Assembly: GCF_004210375.1 (NCBI RefSeq)
Contig: NC_134830.1
Location: 1,302,001 to 1,366,000, forward strand
Direction: 5' to 3'
Length of the DNA: 64,000 nucleotides
Source: Tachypleus tridentatus
Taxonomy: Eukaryota > Arthropoda > Merostomata > Xiphosura > Limulidae
A program made the position numbers and the translations under genes. Each line of letters begins with the position of its first letter. The first letter of the stretch is position 1. This document shows, one piece after another, positions 12,791 through 23,574 of the stretch. The notes under the pieces were generated by a model. That model saw only the letters and a program-made list of their open reading frames with translations. It was not told the DNA's origin and did not search any database.

Positions 12791-13030
12791 TTATACTAAC
12801 AAGTGAAACACACCTCACTAGGGGTTCTTTTTATACTAACAAGTGAAATACACCTGACTAGAGGTTGTTTTTATACTAACAAGTGAAACACACCTGACTT
12901 GGGGTTGTTTTTATACTAACAAGTGAAACACACCTGACTAGGGGTTGTATTTATACTAACAAGTGAAACACACCTGACTAGAGGTTTTTATACTAACAAG
13001 TGAAACACACCTGACTAGGGGTTGTTTTTA
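12791..13030. repeat. 40-bp tandem array, about 6 copies
   Basis: The unit TTATACTAACAAGTGAAACA followed by CACCTGACTAGGGGTTGTTT recurs every 40 bp; one copy is shortened. Confidence 0.95.
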
Positions 13031-13112
13031 TACGAACAAGACAGTTTCTGTTGTGTTCTGACAGCCCAAGAAACTAATCCATATTTTCTACAGTTTTTAT
13101 TCCTTGCCAGTT

Positions 13113-13395
13113 AGGCCCGGCACGGCCAGATGGTTAAGGAACTCCACTCGTAATCCGAGGGTATCGCAGGTCCGAATCCCTGTCACACCAAACATCTTCG
13201 CCCTTTCAGCCGTAGGGGTGTTATAATTTCCAGTCAATCCCACTGTTCGTTGATAAAAGAGTAGCCCAAGAGTTGGCGATGGGTGTTGATGACTGGCTGT
13301 TTTCCCTCTAGTCTTGCACTACGAAATTAGAGACGGATAGCACAGATAGCCCTCGTGTAGCTTTGCACGAAATTCAAAACAAACAAACAAACAAC
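13113..13395 (+). mobile_element. tRNA-derived SINE, full length, moderately diverged
   Basis: The head GGCCCGGCACGGCCAGATGG, B-box-like GGTCCGAATCCC, the GAGTAGCCCAAGAGTTGGCG body and the CCCTCGTGTAGCTTTGCACG tail with CAAACAAACAAAC make this a full copy of the main family. No clear target-site duplication is visible. Confidence 0.9.
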
Positions 13396-13848
13396 TTAAA
13401 CTATTTTCTGGTGTTATTTTCAGTGTTACATGGGATATGGTATCAGTGACTATTTTATAACTTAGACCGCTTCTTCCCTAAACTATATTTATTCATTTTC
13501 ATAGGTATAAACATACATAATAAACACTTGGACGTTTCTATGATACCTGTAACTGATGTGTACTTCTAGTATTGATTTCGCTGTAGTTATACTCATGTGT
13601 GACACAATAATTGATATGACGAAACGGTCGCCCGTTCTTATTACACAGATATCTGCTAGATACGTACGTTACATGTCATGGATTAGTCACTAAATAATGA
13701 ATCAGTAAGACCTGCATATATAACCAAGAAACTGTGAAACTATGCGTGTATTAAGACGGAACAGAAGAGTGAACGCCCTCTATCGTGGGATAAACGTCCT
13801 GATCGATGCTATAGTTATAGCATATCCAGGCACTACTTGACGTGATAG
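13396..13848. other. Unique sequence upstream of the XKR first exon
   Basis: No gene is recognised here. If the first-exon model is right, this interval holds the proximal promoter. A perfect TATAAA box at the expected spacing is not evident; a TATAGTTATAG stretch lies about 30-40 bp before the initiator-like site. Confidence 0.35.
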
Positions 13849-13854
13849 TCAGTC
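13849..13854 (+). promoter_or_regulatory. Candidate arthropod-type initiator (TCAGTC)
   Basis: TCAGTC matches the arthropod initiator core TCAGT and lies about 70 bp before the proposed start codon at 13921, a plausible 5'UTR length. No convincing downstream promoter element is seen at +28. A six-base motif occurs often by chance, so this is only a pointer for transcription-start mapping. Confidence 0.25.
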
Positions 13855-13920
13855 ACTGTTTGGTCCTGATATAGATTAGAGTATGGTGTTCACGTGGACT
13901 GGAGGACAATAACCAGCACC

Positions 13921-13933
13921 ATGAGAGAACTGA
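13921..13933 (+). CDS. XKR: Proposed first coding exon of the XKR-like gene (MREL)
   Basis: The sequence AGCACC-ATG-AGAGAACTGA is followed at 13934 by GTAAGTATT, close to an ideal splice donor. The exon would encode MREL plus one base. The next coding exon has a strong acceptor (TTCTTTTCACAG, ending 20602) and starts with TG, so the join A|TG makes Met5 and the frame continues as ERHPMVAVNEG. Start context, donor, acceptor and phase all agree, but each is short and could arise by chance. If this exon is wrong, translation can begin at ATG 20617, giving a protein nine residues shorter. The intron would be about 6.7 kb and consist mostly of tandem arrays. Confidence 0.5.
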
Positions 13934-14084
13934 GTAAGTATTGACGAGATTTTGTTCTTAGTAAACAGCTTATAAAATCATGAAACCAAGTTACGTCGCT
14001 ATTACACAAACAACTGACGAAACACATGAACGTGGTATAAAAGATAGAGAAATACAGTTAAAAGTACAGTACTGGAGATGAATG

Positions 14085-15240
14085 TTTGGACAATGTACAG
14101 GAGACGGTCACGTTGTTTATAGTAAACAATGATATTCGACCACACAGGAGATGGTCAAGTTGTTTATAATAAACAATGATATTCGACCATATAGTAGACG
14201 GTCAAGTTGTTTATAATAAACAATGATATTCGACCATATAGGAGACGGTCAAGCTGTTTACAGTAAACAATGATATTCGACCATATAGTAGACGGTCAAG
14301 TTGTTTATAATAAACAATGATATTCGACCATATAGGAGACGGTCAAGCTGTTTAGAGTAAACAATGATATTCGACCATATAGTAGACGGTCAAGTTGTTT
14401 ATAATAAACAATGATATTCGACCATATAGGAGACGGTCAAGCTGTTTACAGTAAACAATGATATTCGACCATATAGTAGACGGTTAAGATGTTTATAATA
14501 AACAATGATATTCGACCATATAGGAGACGGTCAAGCTGTTTACAGTAAACAATGATATTCGACCATATAGGAGACGGTCAAGCTGTTTACAGTAAACAAT
14601 GATATTCGACCATATAGTAGACGGTCAACTTGTTTATAATAAACAATGACATTTAACAATATAGTATACGGTCTGGTTGTTTATAGTAGATAATGACATT
14701 CGACCATATAGTAGACTGTCAGGTTGTTTACAGTAAACAATAACATTTACCATATAGTAGACGGTTAAGATGTTTATAATAAACAATGATATTCGACCAT
14801 ATAGGAGACGGTCAAGCTGTTTACAGTAAACAATGATATTCGACCATATAGGAGACGGTCAAGCTGTTTACAGTAAACAATGATATTCGACCATATAGTA
14901 GACGGTCAACTTGTTTATAATAAACAATGACATTTAACAATATAGTATACGGTCTGGTTGTTTATAGTAGATAATGACATTCGACCATATAGTAGACTGT
15001 CAGGTTGTTTACAGTAAACAATAACATTTACCATATAGTAGACCGTCAAGTTGTTTATAATAAACAATGACATTCAACCATATTGGAGACGGTCAAGTTG
15101 TTTGTAATAAACAATGACATTCGACCATATAGAAGACGGTCAAGCTGTATATAATAAACAATGACATTCGATCACATATTAGACGGTCAGGTTGTTTATA
15201 GTAAACAAACACAGTCAAACGATATTCAACCATACAGTAA
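14085..15240. repeat. 47-bp tandem array with palindromic core, about 24 copies
   Basis: The unit CGACCATATAGGAGACGGTC followed by AAGCTGTTTACAGTAAACAA recurs every 47 bp. Each unit contains a near-palindrome, TGTTTACAGTAAACA or TGTTTATAATAAACA. A block starting TAGTAGACGGTTAAGATG at about 14473 recurs at about 14752, a higher-order duplication of about six units. It lies in proposed intron 1, about 150 bp after the first donor. Confidence 0.95.
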
Positions 15241-15348
15241 GCAGTTAAGTTGTGGCGTACCAATGGTTTTGGATATTCAGATGTTGTTGAAAATTTAAAA
15301 TAAAAGTAATATAAAACCGATCTATCTTAAACTTTCTAGCATGTTTGT

Positions 15349-15372
15349 AACCCTAACCTAACCCTAACCCTA
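15349..15372. repeat. Short telomere-like tract
   Basis: The tract reads CCCTAACCTAACCCTAACCC and a little more, mixing CCTAA (arthropod telomere type TTAGG) and CCCTAA steps. It is only about four units long, so it may be chance, a DNA-repair scar or an old interstitial telomeric repeat. Confidence 0.5.
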
Positions 15373-15651
15373 CAATATTGCATCACGGAGATCGTATATC
15401 AGAAGGCGAAGTTTTAGAAATTATTGAATCACCAAAAGAAAACCAGATATGCACATAGCACCCCCCCCCCATTTACATAAATAGTATAAAATCCTAGGTT
15501 CGTTAACAAATTACATCATATTACGATGTCAAATTACAACTTTCAGAATAAACAATGTTTTTTTTCACCGCTTCAAATCATTGTGTTGGAACTACTTACA
15601 ACCAAAGTTGATTGTACAGTTATTATAGAGCCCCAAATAACAAACAATTTA

Positions 15652-15835
15652 GGGTCACACCAAACACGCTCGCCCATTCATCCTAGGGATCACTGTAATA
15701 TGACGGTCAATCCAATTCTTCGTTGGTAAAAGAGTAGTCCAAAAGTTGCCTTCCCTGTAGTCTTACACTGCAAAATTAGGGACGGCTAGCACAGATAGCC
15801 CTCATGTAGCTTTGCGCGAAATTCAATACAAACCA
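15652..15835 (+). mobile_element. 5'-truncated SINE (main family)
   Basis: It begins at the end of the head (GGTCACACCAAACACGCTCG), followed by TTCGTTGGTAAAAGAGTAG, a shortened body and the complete tail (GATAGCCCTCATGTAGCTTT, then GCGCGAAATTC). The tRNA-like promoter region is missing, so it cannot be active by itself. Confidence 0.85.
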
Positions 15836-16375
15836 AACTTATGTTAAGCCTTGTTTCACATTATTATACGTGCGACTCCTTAACGTGAGACGAAGTTTCG
15901 AGAAATTCAATATAGGTTTATTGCATCATTTTTCTCAGAAACCACTCAACTGAAAGGATATTCTAAGGAACCAGAACCTCACGTACCTTAAGTTGCCATA
16001 TCTGTGTAAAACAAACTCTAGTCACGTGCCCTAATTGTCAAACCGCAACATTTTTACAGTTCAGTGAGAATGTATCTAACTTTTATGTGTCCTCGAGTTT
16101 TCGTAATTAACCGTATTTGTCAGTTTAAAACACTTTTTACATATGTACTATCACGTGAATTTATTTCTCCACACATAAGTTACATATCACGATTTTTGCG
16201 TCTCTTAAATGAGGGTCTACTCGTTTATAGTCAAAAGGGGTTTCCATATATTCACAAACATCGAAAACACATTTAAACGGTGACAGACAGCTGCTAAAGC
16301 ATTTTAACAATATTTTCAACCATAAAGAGCAAATAGCAAAGAGAAATAACTAACACGACACAGTTGGTACAGTAT

Positions 16376-19300
16376 TAATACCAACAAGAACTGTACTGTA
16401 ACTATTACCATATACAAGAAATGTACTGTAACTATTACCTTATACAAAAACTGTACTGTAACTATTACATTATACAAGAATTGTACTGTAACTATTACAT
16501 TATACAAGAACTGTACTGTAACTATTACCTTATACAAGAACTGTACTGTAACTATTACATTATCATAGGACTGTACTGAAACTATTACCTTATACAAGAA
16601 TTGTACTGTAACTATTACCTTATACAAGAACTGTGCTGTAACTATTACCATATACAAGAACTGTACTGTAACTATTACATTATACAAGAACTGTACTGTA
16701 ACTATTACCTTATACAAGAACTGTACTGTAACTATTACCTTATACAAGAACTGTACTGTAACTATTACCATATACAAGAACTGTACTGTAACTATTACCT
16801 TATACCAGAACTGTACTGTAACTATTACCATATACAAGAACTGTACTGTAACTATTACATTATACAAGAACTGTGCTGTAACTATTACCATATACAAGAA
16901 CTGTACTGTAACTATTACCATATACAAGAACTGTACTGTAACTATTACATTATACAAGAACTGTACTGTAACTATTACATTATACAAGAACTGTACTGTA
17001 ACTATTACCTTATACAAGAACTGTACTGTAACTATTACATTATACAAGAACTGTACTGTAACTATTACCTTACACAAGAACTGTACTGTAACTATTACAT
17101 TATACAAGAACTGTACTGTAACTATTACCTTATACAAGAACTGTACTGTAACTATAACCTTATACAAGAACTATACTGTAACTATTACATTATACAAGAA
17201 CTGTACTGTAACTATTACATTATACAAGAACTGTACTGTAACTATTACCTTACACAAGAAATGTACTGTAACTATTACCTTATACGAGAACTATACTGTA
17301 ACTATTACATTAAACAAGAACTGTACTGTAACTATTACCTTACACAAGAAATGTACTGTAACTATTACCTTATACGAGAACTATACTGTAACTATTACAT
17401 TATACAAGAACTGTACTGTAACTATTACATTATACAAGAACTGTACTGTAACTATTACCTTATACAAGAACTGTACTGTAACTATTACATTATCATAGGA
17501 CTGTACTGAAACTATTACCTTATACAAGAATTGTACTGTAACTATTACCTTATACAAGAACTGTGCTGTAACTATTACCATATACAAGAACTGTACTGTA
17601 ACTATTACATTATACAAGAACTGTACTGTAACTATTACCTTATACAAGAACTGTACTGTAACTATTACCTTATACAAGAACTGTACTGTAACTATTACCA
17701 TATACAAGAACTGTACTGTAACTATTACCTTATACCAGAACTGTACTGTAACTATTACCATATACAAGAACTGTACTGTAACTATTACATTATACAAGAA
17801 CTGTGCTGTAACTATTACCATATACAAGAACTGTACTGTAACTATTACCTTATACAAGAACTGTACTGTAACTATTACCATATACAAGAACTGTACTGTA
17901 ACTATTACCTTATACAAGAACTGTACTGTAACTATTACATTATACAAGAACTGTACTGTAACTATTACCTTACACAAGAACTGTACTGTAACTATTACAT
18001 TATACAAGAACTGTACTGTAACTATTACCTTATACAAGAACTGTAATTGTAACTATTACATTATACAAGAACTGTACTGTAACTATTACCTTACACAAGA
18101 ACTGTACTGTAACTATTACATTATACAAGAACTGTACTGTAACTATTACCTTATACAAGAACTGTACTGTAACTATAACCTTATACAAGAACTATACTGT
18201 AACTATTACATTATACAAGAACTGTACTGTAACTATTACATTATACAAGAACTGTACTGTAACTATTACCTTACACAAGAAATGTACTGTAACTATTACC
18301 TTATACGAGAACTATACTGTAACTATTACATTAAACAAGAACTGTACTGTAACTATTACCTTACACAAGAAATGTACTGTAACTATTACCTTATACGAGA
18401 ACTATACTGTAACTATTACATTATACAAGAACTGTACTGTAACTATTACATTATACAAGAACTGTACTGTAACTATAACCTTATACAAGAACTATACTGT
18501 AACTATTACATTATACAAGAACTGTACTGTAACTATTACATTATACAAGAACTGTAATTGTAACTATTACCTTACACAAGAAATGTACTGTAACTATTAC
18601 CTTATACGAGAACTATACTGTAACTATTACATTATACAAGAACTGTACTGTAACTATTACATTATACAAGAACTGTACTGTAACTATTACCTTATACAAG
18701 AACTGTACTGTAACTATTACCTTATACAAGAACTGTACTGTAACTATTACATTATACAAGAACTGTACTGTAACTATTACATTATACAAGAACTGTACTG
18801 TAACTATTACATTATACAAGAACTGTACTATAACTATTACCTTATACAAGAACTGTAGTGTAACTATTACATTATACAAGAACTGTACTGTAACTATTAC
18901 ATTATACAAGAACTGTACTGTAACTATTACCTTATACAAGAACTGTAGTGTAACTATTACCTTATACAAGAAATGTACTGTAATTATTACATTATACAAG
19001 AACTGTACTGTAACTATTACATTATACAAGAAATGTACTGTAATTATTACATTATACAAGAAATGTACTATAACTATTACATTATAATGAAACTGTACTG
19101 TAGCTATTACATTATACAAGATCTGTACTGTAACTATTACATTATACAAGATCTGTACTGTAACTATTACATTATACAAGAACTGTACTGTAACTATTAC
19201 AGTATAATAGGACTGTACTGTAAGTATTACCTTATACAAGAACTGTACTGTAACTATTACATTATCATAGGACTGTACTGTAACTATTACATTATACAAG

Positions 19301-20290
19301 AACTGTACTGTTACTATTACATTATCATAGGACTGTACTGTAACTATTACCTTATACAAGAACTGTACTGTAACTATTACATTATACAAGAACTGTACTG
19401 TAACTATTACCTTATACAAGAACTGTACAATAACTATTACATTATACAAGAACTGTACTGTAACTGTTACCTTATACAAGAACTGTACTGTAACTATTAC
19501 ATTATACAAGAACTGTACTGTAACTATTACTTTATACAAGAACTGTACTGTAACTATTACCGTATACAAGAACTGTACTGTAACTATTACATTATACAAG
19601 AACTGTACTGTAACTATTACCTTATACAAGAACTGTACTGTAATTATTACATTATACAAGAAATGTACTGCCACTATTACATTATACAAGAACTGTACTG
19701 TAACTATTACTTTATACAAGAACTGTACTGTAACTATTACCGTATACAAGAACTGTACTGTAACTATTACATTATACAAGAACTGTACTGTAACTATTAC
19801 CTTATACAAGAACTGTACTGTAATTATTACATTATACAAGAAATGTACTGTAACTATTACGTTATACAAGAACTGTACTGTAACTATTACGTTATACAAG
19901 AACTGTACTGTAACTATTACATTATACAAAAACTGTACTGTAACTATTACCTTATACAAGAACTGTACTGTAACTATTACATTATACAAGAACTGTACTG
20001 TAACTATTACCTTATACAAGAACTGTACTGTAACTATTACCTTATACAAGAACTGTACTGTAACTATTACATTATACAAGAACTGTACTGTAACTATTAT
20101 CTTATACAAGTACTGTACTGTAACTATTACTTTATACAAGAACTGTACTGTAACTATTACTTTATACAAGAACTGTACTGTAACTATTACATTATACAAG
20201 AACTGTACTGTAACTGTTACCTTATAATAGGACTGTACTGTAACTATTACCATATACAAGAACTGTACTGTAACTATTATTTTTTACAAA
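16376..20290. repeat. 30-bp tandem array, about 130 copies
   Basis: The unit AAGAACTGTACTGTAACTAT followed by TACMTTATAC recurs every 30 bp for 3.9 kb. The unit length is a multiple of three without stops in several frames, so long reading frames run through it on both strands (repeats of YCNYYLIQEL on plus, VIVTVQFLYN on minus). These are not credible genes. A marker variant TATCATAGGACTGTACTGAA at 16561 recurs at 17491, a 930-bp higher-order step of 31 units. It sits in proposed intron 1. Confidence 0.97.
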
Positions 20291-20355
20291 GACTGCACAG
20301 TAACTATTGTGACATTGTTTAATATGTTTGATATTTTGGCACAACTGGTAGATAA

Positions 20356-20515
20356 GTGTGTTTACAATTTGTAGGTGAGTCTGTGTAAACAGTTTTATAT
20401 AGATGGTTTAGTGTGTTTACAATTTGTAGGTGAGTCTGTGTAAACAGTTTTATATAGATGGTTTAGTGTGTTTACAATTTGTAGGTGAGCCTGTGTAAAC
20501 AGTTTTATATTGATG
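20356..20515. repeat. 55-bp tandem repeat, 3 copies
   Basis: Copies begin at 20356, 20411 and 20466 with GTGTGTTTACAATTTGTAGG and continue to GTGTAAACAGTTTTATAT. It is located just before the acceptor of XKR exon 2. Confidence 0.93.
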
Positions 20516-20602
20516 GTTATTTTAAAGTAAATGTTTTAAATGCGTTTTGACAAAGTAATTCATTGGCTCAAAATTACGAAAACCTGACATTTCTTTTCAC
20601 AG

Positions 20603-21131
20603 TGGAGAGACATCCAATGGTTGCTGTTAATGAAGGTGACCAGTTAGCTGACCTCCATTATGTCAGACGTGGCCAGTCAGACAAAGGACAACACGACAGA
20701 CGGGACTCTAACTTGTCCAATGATCCCGAGGGAGTCCAGATTGAGACCATCATGCTGGACCATGAAAATCCTGAAGAGATGTTCTCTCTTCAGTCTGTGT
20801 ATCCCACCACGTGGAACGAGAAAGACCACTTCACAGTCTTCAGTGCCATAGCTACTTTCGTGTGTATTGTATCGTACGTTATTAATATTGGAACTGATGT
20901 GGCAGTCTGTTATCTGCTCTTCATGGAAAACAACCTTTGGTGGTTTGGTTTCACAGCAACAACCACAGTAGTTCCTGTTTTAACGGTCAATGTCTTTAGC
21001 ATCCGGTGGTATTTGCAAGATGCCCAGGAGAAGAAGCTGACGTCGCGGACGTTGTCTAAGCCTAATTTGTCGAAACTAGACTGGACGGTTCGAATTTTCT
21101 TCCACGTCCTCCTGTTGGGACCAGTGATAAG
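20603..21131 (+). CDS. XKR: XK-related (XKR) scramblase-family protein, exon 2
   Basis: Encodes residues 5-181 of the 473-residue model. An acidic cytosolic N-terminus (to about 78) precedes three hydrophobic stretches: about 81-111 (FSAIATFVCIVSYVINIGTD), about 117-137 (WWFGFTATTTVVPVLTVNVF, then SIRWYLQD) and about 165-181 (WTVRIFFHVLLLGPVIR). The order TM-acidic Asp, VFSxRWYxQD and LLxLGPVIRY is typical of XKR4/6/7-type proteins, which scramble phospholipids across the plasma membrane in apoptosis or act as XK-like subunits. The exon ends at AAG|GTACTG, splitting an Arg codon (AG|A) to join RYVDLLKYG of exon 3. The acceptor is TTCTTTTCACAG at 20602. The exon's last bases and donor are the seed of a large downstream array. 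I see no obvious caspase site near the N-terminus. The exact paralog is not determined. Confidence 0.9.
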
Positions 21132-22982
21132 GTACTGTGTTTGTTTGGAACAAATGATAAGGTACTGTGTTTGTTTGGGACCAGTGATAAGGTACTGTGT
21201 TTGTTTGGAACAAATGATAAGGTACTGTGTTTGTTTGGGACCAGTGATAAGGTACTGTGTTTGTTTGGGACCAGTGATAAGGTACTGTGTTTGTTTGGAA
21301 CAAATGATAAGGTACTGTGTTTGTTTGGGACCAGTGATAAGGTACTGTGTTTGTTTGGGACCAGTGATAAGGTACTGTGTTTGTTTGGGACCAGTGATAA
21401 GGTACTGTGTTTGTTTGGGACCAGTGATAAGGTACTGTGTTTGTTTGGGACCAGTAATAAGGTACTGTGTTTGTTTGGGACCAGTGATAAGGTACTGTGT
21501 TTGTTTGGGACCAGTGATAAGGCACTGTGTTTGTTTGGGACTAGTGATAAGGTACTGTGTTTGTTTGGGACCAGTGATAAGGTACTGTGTTTGTTTGGGA
21601 CCAGTGATAAGGCACTGTGTTTGTTTGGGACTAGTGATAAGGCACTGTGTTTGTTTGGTACCAGTGATAAGGTACTGTGTTTGTTTGGGACCAGTGATAA
21701 GGTACTGTGTTTGTTTGGGACCAGTGATAAGGTACTGTGTTTGTTTGGGACCAGTGATAAGGTACTGTGTTTGTTTGGGACCAGTGATAAGGCACTGTGT
21801 TTGTTTGGGACCAGTGATAAGGTACTGTGTTTGTTTGGGACCAGTGATAAGGCACTGTGTTTGTTTGGGACTAGTGATAAGGCACTGTGTTTGTTTGGGA
21901 CCAGTGATAAGGTACTGTGTTTGTTTGGAACCAGTGATAAGGTACTGTGTTTGTTTGGGACCAGTGATAAGGTACTGTGTTTGTTTGGGACCAGTGATAA
22001 GGTACTGTGTTTGTTTGGGACCAGTGATAAGGTACTGTGTTTGTTTGGGACCAGTGATAAGGTACTGTGTTTGTTTGGGACCAGTGATAAGGCACTGTGT
22101 TTGTTTGGGACCAGTGATAAGGCACTGTGTTTGTTTGGTACCAGTGATAAGGTACTGTGTTTGTTTGGGACCAGTGATAAGGTACTGTGTTTGTTTGGGA
22201 CCAGTGATAAGGCACTGTGTTTGTTTGGGACCAGTGATAAGGCACTGTGTTTGTTTGGGACCAGTGATAAGGTACTGTGTTTGTTTGGGACCAGTGATAA
22301 GGTACTGTGTTTGTTTGGGACCAGTGATAAGGTACTGTGTTTGTTTGGGGACCAGTGATAAGGTACTGTGTTTGTTTGGGACCAGTGATAAGGCACTGTG
22401 TTTGTTTGGGACTAGTGATAAGGTACTGTGTTTGTTTGGGACCAGTGATAAAGCACTGTGTTTGTTTGGGACTAGTGATAAGGCACTGTGTTTGTTTGGT
22501 ACTAGTGATAAGGTACTGTGTTTGTTTGGGACCAGTGATAAGGTACTGTGTTTGTTTGGGACCAGTGATAAGGCACTGTGTTTGTTTGGGACCAGTGATA
22601 AGGCACTGTGTTTGTTTTGGGACCAGTGATAAGGTACTGTGTTTGTTTGGGACCAGTGATAAGGTACTGTGTTTGTTTGGGACCAGTGATAAGGCACTGT
22701 GTTTGTTTGGGACCAGTGATAAGGTACTGTGTTTGTTTGGGACCAGTGATAAGGTACTATGTTTGTTTGGGACCAGTAATAAGGCACTGTGTTTGTTTGG
22801 GACCAGTGATAAGGCACTGTGTTTGTTTGGGACTAGTGATAAGGTACTGTGTTTGTTTGGGACCAGTGATAAGGTACTGTGTTTGTTTGGGACCAGTGAT
22901 AAGGTACTGTGTTTGTTTGGGACCAGTGATAAGGTACTGTGTTTGTTTGGGACCAGTGATAAGGTACTGTGTTTGTTTGGTT
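21111..22982. repeat. 30-bp tandem array built from the exon 2 splice donor, about 62 copies
   Basis: The unit GGACCAGTGATAAGGTACTG followed by TGTTTGTTTG recurs every 30 bp. The first copy overlaps the end of exon 2, so each unit contains the last codons (GPVIR) and the GTACTG donor. From the donor at 21132 to that at 22332 all copies keep the same phase; an extra G near 22350 shifts the frame. Variants include GGCACTG (a GC donor), AACAAATGATAAG and ACTAGTG. Reading through adds YCVCLGPVIR per unit. Long antisense frames (NTVPYHWSQT-type repeats) are by-products of the 30-bp period. Confidence 0.97.
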
Positions 22983-23249
22983 TCTCACACACGTAATTTG
23001 CCAAACGTCACACTAGTAACACACTGGCTGTTGCTGGGTCATGTATTATATAAAACATGATAAAGATATTTTCAAAGAACATAATAAAAACTGAGAACTA
23101 GTTTTCACAGTCATGTCAAATATTCATGTCAAAGTAAGAACAAGGTGTTTCTCTCCATACTGAGAAATTTGTACATTTGTACGTGTACTTCCCGTATACA
23201 GTGTACTAGCATCTGAGTTAGCAATAAGAAGACTGGAACAATATGAGGA
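22983..23249. other. Intronic spacer, nothing recognised
   Basis: Short unique stretch between two arrays in intron 2. Confidence 0.4.
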
Positions 23250-23560
23250 CTTGAATCATGTCAGTACGGTTAACTTCAGACCAATCGTGTCAGTACGGCT
23301 AACTTCAGACCAATCGTGTCAGTACGACTAACTTCAGACCAATCGTATCAGTACGGCTAACTTGACACCAATCGTGTCAGTACGGCTCAATTGAGACCAA
23401 TCGTATCAGTACGGCTAACATGAGACCAATCGTGTCAGTACGGCTAATATCAATCCAATCGTGTCAGTACGGTTAACTTCAGACCAATCGTGTCAGTACG
23501 GCTATCTTCAGACTAGTCCTATTAGTACGGTGATTATCTTCAGACTGATCCTGTCAGCAT
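23250..23560. repeat. 29-bp tandem array, about 10 copies
   Basis: The unit CCAATCGTGTCAGTACGGCT followed by AACTTCAGA recurs every 29 bp and becomes more diverged toward the right edge, where the 45-bp array begins. Confidence 0.93.
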
Positions 23561-23574
23561 GGGTAACTTCAGAC

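Larger units (their letters stand above)
15241..16375. other. Unique intronic sequence with a SINE fragment
   Basis: Contains a short telomere-like tract and a truncated SINE (listed separately). No exon is supported by the reading frames here. Confidence 0.4.

Noticed and set aside
16316..20322. Long reading frames on both strands (up to 548 codons) as repeat-protein genes
   Set aside because: They consist only of the 30-bp array, whose length is a multiple of three; no unique domain, signal or splice context flanks them.
20910..23004. Antisense frames of up to 635 codons (NTVPYHWSQT-type repeats) over XKR exon 2 and its array
   Set aside because: By-products of the 30-bp donor array and the opposite strand of a conserved XKR exon.
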